Assembly (NCBI GenBank): GCA_023388175.1
Contig: JAEWGT010000001.1
Coordinates: 1 to 64,000, forward strand
Origin: Pseudomonadota bacterium
Lineage (GTDB): Bacteria; Pseudomonadota; Alphaproteobacteria; Rhizobiales; Devosiaceae
Length of the DNA stretch: 64,000 nucleotides
Direction of reading: 5' to 3'
Numbering within the stretch: the first letter of the stretch is position 1; each line of letters begins with the position of its first letter. Positions 54,298 to 62,834 of the stretch are shown piece by piece. The notes below the pieces were generated by a model. The model did no database searches and was not told where the DNA came from. It saw nothing but the letters and a program-made list of their open reading frames with translations. The position numbers were made by a program, and so were the translations under genes.

Positions 54298-56289
54298 ATG
54301 TTCAAAGCCTTCGTCATCAATCCTCCGGTATTCTTCGGAGCGCTTCTCGTCATCGGTGTATTTCTAGCCGTTGGCGTCGTGTTCCCGAGGCAAGCTGACG
54401 AGATTTTCGTAGCCCTGCAGGCGGGCATCCTCACCAATTTCGGCTGGCTCTACTTGTTGGCCGTCGGCGTCGTTTTGGCTGCAATGCTGCTGCTCTGCTT
54501 GTCGCGCTATGGTGGCCTCAAGCTCGGCCCTGACGATTCCACACCCGACTTCAGCTTTCCCTCATGGATCGCCATGCTGTTCGCCGCCGGCATGGGCATT
54601 GGCCTCATGTTCTATGGTGTCGGTGAGCCCATGACCCACTACATGGTCCCACCCACCGCCGATCCGGGCACTATTCCGGCCGTGCGCGAGGCCATGTCGG
54701 TGACATTTCTGCATTGGGGCATCCATGCCTGGGCCATCTATGCGGTGGTGGGGCTCTCGCTGGCCTATTTCGGTTATCGCTACAACCTGCCGCTGACAAT
54801 CCGCTCCGGCCTCTATCCCCTCCTCAAGGACAAGATCAACGGGCCGATCGGCCATGCTGTGGACATCTTTGCCGTCGTCGGCACTGTTTTCGGCATTGCA
54901 ACCTCGATGGGCGTCGGCGTTACCCAGATCAATTCCGGCCTCAACTTCCTGCTCGACGTGCCGATCTCGGTGCCAGTGCAGCTGCTGATCATTGCGGTCG
55001 TTACTGGTCTTGCCACTATCTCGGTCGTCAGCGGTCTCGAAAAAGGCGTCCGTATCCTGTCCGAGCTCAATCTCGTCGTCGCCATCCTGCTGATGCTCTT
55101 CGTCCTGACCGTGGGCCCCACCGCCCAGCTGGCGCGCGACTTCGTCCAGAATCTGGGACTTTACCTCGACACGATCCTGCTGCGCACCTTCAACATCTAT
55201 GCCTATGAGCCCACCCCCTGGATTGACGCCTGGACGCTGTTCTACTGGGCCTGGTGGATTTCCTGGTCGCCCTTTGTGGGCATGTTCATCGCCCGCATTT
55301 CGCGCGGACGCACCGTCCGCGAATTCATCACCGCCGTGCTCTTCATTCCTGCCGGCTTCACCTTTGTGTGGATGACCGTTTTCGGCAATACCGCCATCTT
55401 TATCGACCAGACCGTGGCCGGCGGCGCCTTGGGCATGGCCATCGCCAATGACCTCTCGGTCGGTCTGTTCGAATTCTTCACCTATCTGCCCTTCCCGGTT
55501 ATCACCTCGACCCTCGCCGTCATTCTCGTCTCGGTCTTTTTCGTGACGTCTGCCGATTCCGGCTCTGTGGTCATCGACGCCATTGCCGCCGGCGGTGAGA
55601 CGCAGACGACAGTCATGCAGCGCATTTTCTGGTGCGCCTTTGTCGGCATCGTTGCCGCCAGCCTCCTGCTCGCCGGCGGCCTCGATGCCCTCCAGTCGGT
55701 GACCATCGCCAGCGCATTACCCTTCATCTTCGTCATCCTGGCGCTGCTGCTCTCACTGCTCACCGGCATGCGCGCGGATCTGGCGCAGGAATTGCGGCGC
55801 AGCGAAAGCATTCTCACGCCCGCCCAGCCGGCCGCTGGTGTCACCTGGCAGCGCCGCCTCGGCATGATGCTCAAGGCGCCAACCGATAGCGAGGTTAAGG
55901 CCTTCATCAACAAGGAAATCCGCCCGGCGCTCGAACAGGTCGCCAAGGAATTGACCAGTCGCGGACGCCCCGCCAGCGTCGAGGAAGCCGAAGATGGCTC
56001 CCTCGCATTGCGTGCACCGGCAGAAGGCGTGCGCGACTTCGTTTATGGCGTGTCGCTGGCAAGCCACCCTGTCGCCGTCCTTGCTCCGCTTTCTGCCGGA
56101 AAGCCCGATGTCCGATACGAGGCGCGCACCTTCTTCTCCAGCGGAACGAGAGGCTATGACGTCATGGGGCTGGGCCGCGATCAGCTGATCGCCGACATCC
56201 TGGTGCAGTTCGAGCGCTACCTGCAACTGGTCAATGCACCCGAAGTGCAATTGCTTCACGCCGCACCCGAGCACGTGCCGGGCACGTGA
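54298..56289 (+). CDS. betT: BCCT family transporter (betaine/carnitine/choline type)
   Basis: This is a 663-residue sodium- or proton-coupled carrier of quaternary ammonium compounds with 12 expected transmembrane helices. Family motifs are present: GIGLMFYGVGEP after the third helix and the tryptophan-rich WAWWISWSPFVGMFIARISRGR near 335. A C-terminal cytoplasmic domain of about 150 residues resembles BetT/BetU-type osmosensing tails. ATG 54298 follows AGGAA. Control by the upstream TetR protein through read-through from the DUF2798 gene is plausible. Substrate is most likely choline or betaine but is inferred. Confidence 0.85.
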   Translation: MFKAFVINPPVFFGALLVIGVFLAVGVVFPRQADEIFVALQAGILTNFGWLYLLAVGVVLAAMLLLCLSRYGGLKLGPDDSTPDFSFPSWIAMLFAAGMGIGLMFYGVGEPMTHYMVPPTADPGTIPAVREAMSVTFLHWGIHAWAIYAVVGLSLAYFGYRYNLPLTIRSGLYPLLKDKINGPIGHAVDIFAVVGTVFGIATSMGVGVTQINSGLNFLLDVPISVPVQLLIIAVVTGLATISVVSGLEKGVRILSELNLVVAILLMLFVLTVGPTAQLARDFVQNLGLYLDTILLRTFNIYAYEPTPWIDAWTLFYWAWWISWSPFVGMFIARISRGRTVREFITAVLFIPAGFTFVWMTVFGNTAIFIDQTVAGGALGMAIANDLSVGLFEFFTYLPFPVITSTLAVILVSVFFVTSADSGSVVIDAIAAGGETQTTVMQRIFWCAFVGIVAASLLLAGGLDALQSVTIASALPFIFVILALLLSLLTGMRADLAQELRRSESILTPAQPAAGVTWQRRLGMMLKAPTDSEVKAFINKEIRPALEQVAKELTSRGRPASVEEAEDGSLALRAPAEGVRDFVYGVSLASHPVAVLAPLSAGKPDVRYEARTFFSSGTRGYDVMGLGRDQLIADILVQFERYLQLVNAPEVQLLHAAPEHVPGT

Positions 56290-56371
56290 GGGCCTGTCAT
56301 GGACTGCCTTGCGCCCGTCACACCTTTGGGGCACATCAGGGCAGTTCATTTGCCCGCTCAAGGTTTTTGCC

Positions 56372-57607
56372 ATGGCCGCCCATCCGGTTTCACCCCTCGC
56401 TCCCAAGTCCTATCCGGATCTTCCGTCCGTGGCCGGTGTCCGCTTCGCCACTGCTGAAGCCGGGATCAAGTATAAGAACCGCACCGATGTGCTGCTCATG
56501 GCCTTTGACGAGGGCACGACCGTTGCAGGTGTGCTGACCCGGTCCAAATGCTCGTCCGCCGCAGTCGAGCTGTGCCGCGAGAACCTGACGGGCGGCCTGG
56601 CGCGCGGTCTCGTGGTCAATTCCGGCAATTCCAATGCCTTTACCGGCATGAAGGGCCGGGAGAGCGTGCGCTATATTACAAAGGTGGCCGCCAAGGCCCT
56701 GGGCTGCGATCCTTCGCAAGTCTTCATCGCCCAGACTGGTGTGATCGGCGAATTGATCGACGCATCCAAATTCGATGGCGTGCTCGACGAAACTGCCACT
56801 CGCATGAACGATCTGCCCTGGATTGAACCGGCCAGGGCGATCATGACCACCGACACATTCCCCAAACTGTCCGGCGCCCTATTGGAGATCGACGGAGTCG
56901 AAGTCAGGATCAACGGCATTGCCAAGGGTTCGGGCATGATTGCGCCGGATATGGCGACCATGCTGAGTTTCGTCGTCACCGACATGCCCATCGCCGCGCC
57001 GGTGCTGCAGGCCCTGCTGGCCAAACACAACCAGACCAGCTTCAATTCGATCACCGTGGACAGCGACACATCTACTTCGGACACTCTGCTGGCTTTTGCG
57101 ACCGGCAAGGCGCAGCTGGACCCGATCGAAAGCCTTGACGACCCGCGGGCTGAAATCTTCGGACAGGCACTCAGCGACGTCCTGTTCGAACTTGCCATCC
57201 ACGTCGTCCGCGATGGCGAAGGCGCGACCAAGCAGGTCTCGGTGCATGTCGAAGGCGCCGTCTCCGACGAAAGCGCCTTCCGCGTCGCCAAGGCCATTGC
57301 CGACAGTCCGTTGGTGAAGACCGCTATTGCCGGCGAAGACGCCAATTGGGGCCGCGTGGTCATGGCCGTGGGCAAGGCGGGCGAGCCCGCCGACCGCGAC
57401 CGTCTCGCCATCCGCTTCGGCGATCTCACCGTGGCAAAAGATGGCGAGCGCGCCGCCGGATACGATGAGGCCGCGACCAGCGCCTATATGAAGGGCGAAG
57501 ACCTCGAATTGACGGTCAGCCTTGGCCTCGGGGATGGCAAGGCGACGGTCTATACCTGTGACCTCACCCATGGCTACATCACCATCAACGGCGACTACCG
57601 GAGCTGA
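56372..57607 (+). CDS. argJ: bifunctional glutamate N-acetyltransferase/amino-acid acetyltransferase ArgJ
   Basis: ArgJ transfers acetyl from N-acetylornithine to glutamate and can also use acetyl-CoA, closing the arginine cycle. The 411-residue proenzyme contains the self-cleavage segment PDMATMLSFVVTD near residue 190, whose threonine becomes the nucleophile of the beta chain. ATG 56372 follows AAGG and gives the family start. A GNAT gene begins one base after its stop codon. Confidence 0.96.
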   Translation: MAAHPVSPLAPKSYPDLPSVAGVRFATAEAGIKYKNRTDVLLMAFDEGTTVAGVLTRSKCSSAAVELCRENLTGGLARGLVVNSGNSNAFTGMKGRESVRYITKVAAKALGCDPSQVFIAQTGVIGELIDASKFDGVLDETATRMNDLPWIEPARAIMTTDTFPKLSGALLEIDGVEVRINGIAKGSGMIAPDMATMLSFVVTDMPIAAPVLQALLAKHNQTSFNSITVDSDTSTSDTLLAFATGKAQLDPIESLDDPRAEIFGQALSDVLFELAIHVVRDGEGATKQVSVHVEGAVSDESAFRVAKAIADSPLVKTAIAGEDANWGRVVMAVGKAGEPADRDRLAIRFGDLTVAKDGERAAGYDEAATSAYMKGEDLELTVSLGLGDGKATVYTCDLTHGYITINGDYRS

Positions 57608-57608
57608 C

Positions 57609-58355
57609 ATGGCGCTCCCTGACAGTATTGTCTTCGAGCGTGCCGGACTTGAAGCCTGGCCCGGCATCGAGGTCGAGTGGGACGGCACCTGGGTGCGTCG
57701 CGCGGCCAATGGCTACACCAAGCGCGCCAATTCGCTGCAATGCTTCGACCCGGCAGACAATGCCGACGCCGTCGCGCGGCTTGCGACGGGCCGAGACTGG
57801 TTTGCGGCGCGAGGCATAATGCCGGTCGTGCGCACAACACCCTTGCAAAGCCCTGCGCTGACCATGGCGCTCGATGCACAGGGCTGGCGGACGATCGACC
57901 CTAGCCACCTCTATGCCATGCCGCTATCCGCCACGACGCCGGATAGCGACGCCAGAACGTTCGAACTGCTCGATCCACAATTCCTCTCGGCCCAGCAAAC
58001 TCTTCAGGGCCACGGCGATGACGTCATGAAGCGGATGCGCGCCTTGCTGTCTGCCATGAGCGTCCCCGCTTCCGGCATCGTGGTGTATCGCAACGAGCAG
58101 CCGGTGGCAGCGGGCCTTGCTGCCATTGCCGACGGCATAGTGCTTACCGGCAATGTCATAACCAGCCCGGCACATCGCCGCCAAGGGCTGGGCGCCGCCA
58201 TGATGCGCACGATCCATGCCTGGGCGCACGCAAATGGCGCAGGCATCGCTGCGCTCAATGTCCAGGCCGACAATCCCGCCGGCAAGGCGCTATATGCGAG
58301 CCTTGGCTATACCCATCAGTACGACTACGTCTATCGCATACCCAGGGACGCATAA
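57609..58355 (+). CDS. GNAT family N-acetyltransferase
   Basis: This 248-residue protein has a C-terminal GNAT domain with the acetyl-CoA loop SPAHRRQGLGAAMMRTIH near residue 195 and the final ALNVQADNPAGKALYASLGY. The N-terminal half is a divergent GNAT-like lobe with WVRRAANGYTKRANS. It lies one base after argJ and overlaps mutT by one base, a conserved argJ-GNAT-mutT order in Hyphomicrobiales. The substrate is unknown. Confidence 0.85.
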   Translation: MALPDSIVFERAGLEAWPGIEVEWDGTWVRRAANGYTKRANSLQCFDPADNADAVARLATGRDWFAARGIMPVVRTTPLQSPALTMALDAQGWRTIDPSHLYAMPLSATTPDSDARTFELLDPQFLSAQQTLQGHGDDVMKRMRALLSAMSVPASGIVVYRNEQPVAAGLAAIADGIVLTGNVITSPAHRRQGLGAAMMRTIHAWAHANGAGIAALNVQADNPAGKALYASLGYTHQYDYVYRIPRDA

Positions 58356-58762
58356 TGACCCAGAAGCCGATCCTGCTTGTCGTCGCCTGCGCGCTTGTCG
58401 ATGCCGATCGCCGGGTGCTTATTGCCAAGCGCCCCGAAGGTAAGTCCATGGCTGGGCTATGGGAATTCCCCGGCGGCAAGGTCGAGCCCGACGAAACGCC
58501 AGAGGCCGCGCTCATCCGGGAACTGCGCGAAGAACTTGCGGTGGAGACCAAAGAGGCCTGTCTGGCGCCACTCTCTTTCGCCAGTCATTCTTACGAAAAC
58601 ATTCATCTGTTGATGCCACTTTACGTCTGTCGCAAGTGGCAGGGGACGCCGCAGGCGCTGGAGCATGCTGATCTGAAATGGGTCAGGCCTCAGGCCCTGC
58701 GCGATTACCCAATGCCGCCCGCCGATGAACCACTGATCGCAGCACTCTGCGATCTTTTGTGA
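58355..58762 (+). CDS. mutT: 8-oxo-dGTP diphosphatase MutT
   Basis: MutT removes oxidised dGTP to avoid A:T to C:G transversions. The 135-residue protein has the complete Nudix box GGKVEPDETPEAALIRELREEL near residues 40-62. It begins within the stop codon of the preceding gene (TAATG), so it is translationally coupled. Confidence 0.92.
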   Translation: MTQKPILLVVACALVDADRRVLIAKRPEGKSMAGLWEFPGGKVEPDETPEAALIRELREELAVETKEACLAPLSFASHSYENIHLLMPLYVCRKWQGTPQALEHADLKWVRPQALRDYPMPPADEPLIAALCDLL

Positions 58763-58795
58763 GGGCCAGAAGGCCAGCCAGATGAGGCGCAAAAC

Positions 58796-58996
58796 ATGGT
58801 TGCACGCATGCTGCGGCGATTTATCGCCGACCAGAGCGGGGCCACAGCGATAGAATACGCGCTGTTGGGCACAATGATCGGGGTAGCGGTTGCTGCCAGT
58901 TTTACTGTCTTCGGCGATGCGCTGGGCAATATGTTCGGGTCAGGCACCGGCGGCGCTGCTGATGTCATCACCCGCCAGATCGACAAGATGAACTGA
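58796..58996 (+). CDS. Flp/Fap-type pilin
   Basis: This 66-residue prepilin has the type IVb signature GATAIEYALLG near residues 15-25, with glutamate five residues after the cleavage glycine, followed by a hydrophobic helix. No cpa or tad assembly genes are in the window, so it is a lone pilin gene, which is common in this class. GAGG precedes ATG 58796. It may be transcribed with mutT. Confidence 0.9.
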   Translation: MVARMLRRFIADQSGATAIEYALLGTMIGVAVAASFTVFGDALGNMFGSGTGGAADVITRQIDKMN

Positions 58997-60478
58997 TCAG
59001 CGCAGCGCCACCACCTTGTAGCGCTGTCCCGCCACGACCCCATCGCCCGGCAACAGATTGTTCAGGATGTAGAATAGGTCGCGTCCGCCCGCGATATTGG
59101 CCATCTGCCGCGCCAGACTGTCGGCACTGTCGCCGGCCCTTGCTGTGACAAGACGGATGGACAGGGGCCGGATCTGGTTGAGATCGGCCGCCTCGGTGCG
59201 CCGGAAGCTCTGGACCGTAGCATCTGCGCCCTGCTTGAAGCGCGGACTATCGGCCTTGGCGGCAAAGATGAACCGATAAACCTCTCCGTCGAGCCGCATC
59301 ACCGCCACGCGGAAGAACCATTGATCCGTCTGGGCCAGCCCGGATGCCATTTCCACGCCATTATAGCTGTGGGCGCTGACACTGTCGGCCTTGAGACCGG
59401 CGATCCAGCCCGATTTGAGATAATCGGTCAAAGCCATGCTGGGTTGCACCACGGCACTGTCGAAGCGCACCGCCTCGCCATCGCCGGCAACGCCCACCAC
59501 GGCGCTCTGCGAATTCTGCAGCGTATAGCCCTGCGGCACAGCGAAGGTGAATTTGGAGGCCGAATGGATGAAGCGCTGGCCGACGATTGTGCCCTGCGAC
59601 GGGCTGTCACCAAATGTCAGCCCGGAAATCGCCGAAAGATAGCCTTCGCGGTCGGTCTCGCCGGCATCGGCCGTGCCAAACATGCCGCGCGCCGTACTCA
59701 TCGCCGTTTCGATCCGCGATGGCGTCGAGGGATGGCTGGACAGGAACCCGTCATCGCCCTGGCTGCGGCCGGCCGAGAAGGCGGCGAACCGGCTCATCAC
59801 ACCGAGGAATCGCGCCGCGGCCTGGGGATCATAGCCCGCCTTGCCTGCAAATTTGATGCCTTCGCGGTCGGCTTCCAGCTCCTGGTTCTGGCTAAAGGCC
59901 GCAAGCGACTGGCGGGTGCGGTTGGCAGTCGCATCCGTTGAGGTATCGCCGCCAAAAATCCCGGTGATCACCCGGTCGACGATCTGCGTATTGCGCGTTC
60001 TGTCGGTACGCGCCCGCGCATGACGCAAGGTCACATGGGCGATCTCATGCGAAAGCACAGCCGCCAGTTCGCTCGTGTCAGACGCCAGAGCCAGAATACC
60101 GCGCGTCACATAGATATATCCGCCGGGCAGCGCAAAGGCATTGACCTCGGACGTGTCGAGAATGGTCACCTGGAACTGCGCATTGGGCTGGTTTGCCGCC
60201 GCCAAAAGCCGCCCGACAATCCGAGCGACCATGATTTCGGCCTGCCGGTCCTCATAGACCCCGCCATAGGCAGCGATGATCCGCGGATGTTCGCGCTGGC
60301 CCAGCACCGCGTCGTCCGGGTCGGTGCCGGTCGGAACGACATTGGGCGCGGCATTGGTATCGCCGGTGCGGCCAACGCTGATATTGGAACCAGTCAGCGA
60401 GGAGCAGGCCGCGAGCGCCAACAGGCTCACTGCCAATACACTCAGGCGCAGCACGTTTTTGCCCGGGAGCGCTCTCAT
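58997..60478 (-). CDS. M48 family metalloprotease lipoprotein
   Basis: This 493-residue protein has a lipoprotein signal ending LLALAACSS. The zinc protease core has HEIAHVTLRHA near residue 143 and the third ligand glutamate in QNQELEADREG near 200. It resembles BepA/YfgC-like envelope quality-control proteases. The C-terminal part ends with a LysM-like segment (ARAGDSADSLARQMANIAGG) that may bind peptidoglycan. Its ATG overlaps the stop of the nuclease gene (ATGA). Confidence 0.9.
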   Translation of the reverse strand: MRALPGKNVLRLSVLAVSLLALAACSSLTGSNISVGRTGDTNAAPNVVPTGTDPDDAVLGQREHPRIIAAYGGVYEDRQAEIMVARIVGRLLAAANQPNAQFQVTILDTSEVNAFALPGGYIYVTRGILALASDTSELAAVLSHEIAHVTLRHARARTDRTRNTQIVDRVITGIFGGDTSTDATANRTRQSLAAFSQNQELEADREGIKFAGKAGYDPQAAARFLGVMSRFAAFSAGRSQGDDGFLSSHPSTPSRIETAMSTARGMFGTADAGETDREGYLSAISGLTFGDSPSQGTIVGQRFIHSASKFTFAVPQGYTLQNSQSAVVGVAGDGEAVRFDSAVVQPSMALTDYLKSGWIAGLKADSVSAHSYNGVEMASGLAQTDQWFFRVAVMRLDGEVYRFIFAAKADSPRFKQGADATVQSFRRTEAADLNQIRPLSIRLVTARAGDSADSLARQMANIAGGRDLFYILNNLLPGDGVVAGQRYKVVALR

Positions 60479-61311
60479 GGCCTCGCCACAACCTCAATCT
60501 GCTCGGGATGGGTAATCTCGATACGCGGACCATCCCGCTCATCGACCCATCCGCGTATGCGCACCAGCGCACCTTCCAGTTCCAGCGGATCGGACCCGGC
60601 TCGCTCGAACAGGCGGAGCGCGGGAGCCTCGATCACGGCGGTGAAGTCTTCTTTCCAGAACCGGCCGAAATTGAGATAGATGCGCGCACCGCTTTTGTCC
60701 GCGAGCAGCACCCGTCCCTCCACCAGTTCATAATCTCCCACCCGCTCGAGAAGCTCGTCCGGGCGGTCCGCCGCACGCACGCTGTAATAGGGATCGCGCC
60801 AGATTCCAAGCCGCTCCGCGCGCGCGCGGGTCTCGCCCGCAAAAAGTTGATCAAGACAAAGCCTGTTGTCGGGGAAGGAATAGACGCGCGCCAGGCCCGC
60901 GCCGATCATCTGATACTGTGCCCAGACCCGGTCCTGGCCCTCTTCGATGAACAGATGCGCCAATGCGCGGCCATAGCGGTCCTTTTCTTCCCCGCCATAG
61001 CCGAGTTGAACACTTTTACCCAAAGCGAGCGCTTCGAGGGCCGCCTTGGCCTCATCGGCCAGCGGCCAGTCGTCGAAGTCCTCACGCCCCAGCGCCAGTT
61101 TTGGCGCCTGCGTACCGATCAGCCTGACGGCCAGGCCGGATTCAAGCAGGACCGTATCGCCGTCCACCACTTCGGTGACCACACCACCCCGGACCATGCG
61201 CAGGCCATCGCAACCCGCAGCGGGGCTGATACCCGCCAACATTGTAGCGGCAAGGGAAGCAATGGCGGTGCGACGCAAACGAGAAACCCCGAACAGGACT
61301 TTGTTCACCAT
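60475..61311 (-). CDS. thermonuclease (SNase-like) family protein
   Basis: This 278-residue protein has a hydrophobic N-terminal signal (about 15-33) and an OB-fold of the staphylococcal nuclease type with VTEVVDGDTVLL, VRLIGTQAPK and DRYGRALAHLFI. The arginine and aspartate positions of the active site appear to be present. It probably acts in the periplasm or outside the cell on nucleic acids. It is translationally coupled to the M48 protease gene, suggesting envelope functions. Confidence 0.85.
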   Translation of the reverse strand: MVNKVLFGVSRLRRTAIASLAATMLAGISPAAGCDGLRMVRGGVVTEVVDGDTVLLESGLAVRLIGTQAPKLALGREDFDDWPLADEAKAALEALALGKSVQLGYGGEEKDRYGRALAHLFIEEGQDRVWAQYQMIGAGLARVYSFPDNRLCLDQLFAGETRARAERLGIWRDPYYSVRAADRPDELLERVGDYELVEGRVLLADKSGARIYLNFGRFWKEDFTAVIEAPALRLFERAGSDPLELEGALVRIRGWVDERDGPRIEITHPEQIEVVARP

Positions 61312-61415
61312 GCACGGAAATAAGGCAAAAAAAGATTACCGCCGGATACCGGCTGCCCACGCGCATTGCCAAGCCCAAACACAAGCGCCAAGGTAGCTGT
61401 CAGGGAGATCGTTCA

Positions 61416-62246
61416 ATGGCGCAACAAGGCACTGTCAGAACCGGTACCGCGGGATGGGTCTATGCGCCATGGCGCGGCACCTTCTTTCCGCCTGGCCTGG
61501 TGCAGAAAAAGGAACTGGCTTACGCGGCCAGCCGCCTGACCAGCATCGAGATCAACGCCACGTTCCGCGCCAATCAGAAACCAGAGAGCTTTGCCCGCTG
61601 GGCCAGTGAAACCCCCGATGACTTTCAGTTTTCGATCAAGGGGCCGCAATTGGTGACCCACATAAAGCGGCTGCAGAATTGTGAGCGGGAACTGGCCAAT
61701 TTCTTTGCCTCCGGCCCCCTGGCCCTTGGCCAGCGGCTTGGTCCCTTCGTCTGGCAGTTGCCGCCCAATCTGGCTTTCGACGCCGACCGGCTCTCCCAGT
61801 TCCTGTCGCTGCTGCCCAGGGACACCGGCACCTATTGTGACCTTGCCGGCAAGTCGGACGGTCTCAAGTCCACCCCCTATCTCGATACCAATGGCGTGAC
61901 CCAAATCCGTCACGCCATCGAACCGCGCCATCCCAGTTTCGACCACCCCGAGGCCAATGCCCTCTTTGCGGCACATAATGTTGCCCGCGTCATTGCCGAC
62001 ACGCCCGAAAACCCGTCCCGCAGCCTGACGGCCGATTTTGCCTATTGCCGGCTGCAAGGCCCAGCCCGCGCCGATGCAGAAGGCTATCAGCAGGCCGATA
62101 TCGCCGACTGGGCCAGCACTATCGATGACTGGCGCAGCGATGGCCGCGACGTCTTTGCCTATTTCGTCCATGAAGACAAACTGCACGCGCCGGCCAATGC
62201 CATAGCGCTGCGCCAGGCCCTGGGGATCAGCCGCCCCGGTGATTGA
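61416..62246 (+). CDS. DUF72 domain-containing protein
   Basis: This 276-residue protein matches the DUF72 (YecE) family, a TIM-barrel-like fold of unknown biochemical role. The start RTGTAGWVYAPWRGTFFPPG is diagnostic, followed by EINATFRANQKPESFARWA and FQFSIKGPQLVTHIKRL. It lies upstream of dsbB on the same strand. Confidence 0.9.
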   Translation: MAQQGTVRTGTAGWVYAPWRGTFFPPGLVQKKELAYAASRLTSIEINATFRANQKPESFARWASETPDDFQFSIKGPQLVTHIKRLQNCERELANFFASGPLALGQRLGPFVWQLPPNLAFDADRLSQFLSLLPRDTGTYCDLAGKSDGLKSTPYLDTNGVTQIRHAIEPRHPSFDHPEANALFAAHNVARVIADTPENPSRSLTADFAYCRLQGPARADAEGYQQADIADWASTIDDWRSDGRDVFAYFVHEDKLHAPANAIALRQALGISRPGD

Positions 62247-62330
62247 TCACGACCCCGTTCCCGTCTGGATTTTGCCTTTTCGCAGGTCTATTTGGCTGTC
62301 CATTGCAGCGTCACCTCAGAGTCCTCCCTC

Positions 62331-62834
62331 ATGACCAAAGCCCGTCCATTCGACAAAATCGCCGCTGGCGCCGCATTTTTGCTCGGCCTTGCCACCATTC
62401 TCGGCGCTTTGGGCAGCCAATATCTGGGCGGACTGCAACCCTGCGAACTGTGCCTCGAACAGCGCCTGCCCTATTATTGGGGACTGCCGCTGCTGGCGCT
62501 TGTGCTGGTTTTCTGGAATCGCCTTCCCCTGCCCGTTTGGTATCTGGGCATGGCGATTGTGACCGCGCTTTTTGCCTGGGGCACTTATCTCGGTGGCTTC
62601 CATTCCGGCGTCGAATGGGGCTTCTGGCCCGGCCCAACCGCCTGCTCGGGCACCGGCGCGGGTGTCAGCCTGTCGCTGGAGGCGCTTGACGACCTGCAGC
62701 CGGTCATCGGCTGCGACGTGGTGCAGTTCCGCTTCCTTGGCATTTCGCTGGCCGGCTATAACGCGCTGATCTCGCTCGCCATCACCATACTGCTGATCGG
62801 CGCCATGCTCGTCCAGGCGCGCCGGAGCCGCTAG
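62331..62834 (+). CDS. dsbB: disulfide bond formation protein DsbB
   Basis: DsbB passes electrons from DsbA to ubiquinone, keeping DsbA oxidised. The 167-residue inner-membrane protein has four helices, the CELC motif near residue 36, and a second cysteine pair in the second periplasmic loop (PTACSG and VIGCDV). dsbA is not in the window. The start ATG 62331 lacks a strong ribosome site. Confidence 0.9.
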   Translation: MTKARPFDKIAAGAAFLLGLATILGALGSQYLGGLQPCELCLEQRLPYYWGLPLLALVLVFWNRLPLPVWYLGMAIVTALFAWGTYLGGFHSGVEWGFWPGPTACSGTGAGVSLSLEALDDLQPVIGCDVVQFRFLGISLAGYNALISLAITILLIGAMLVQARRSR

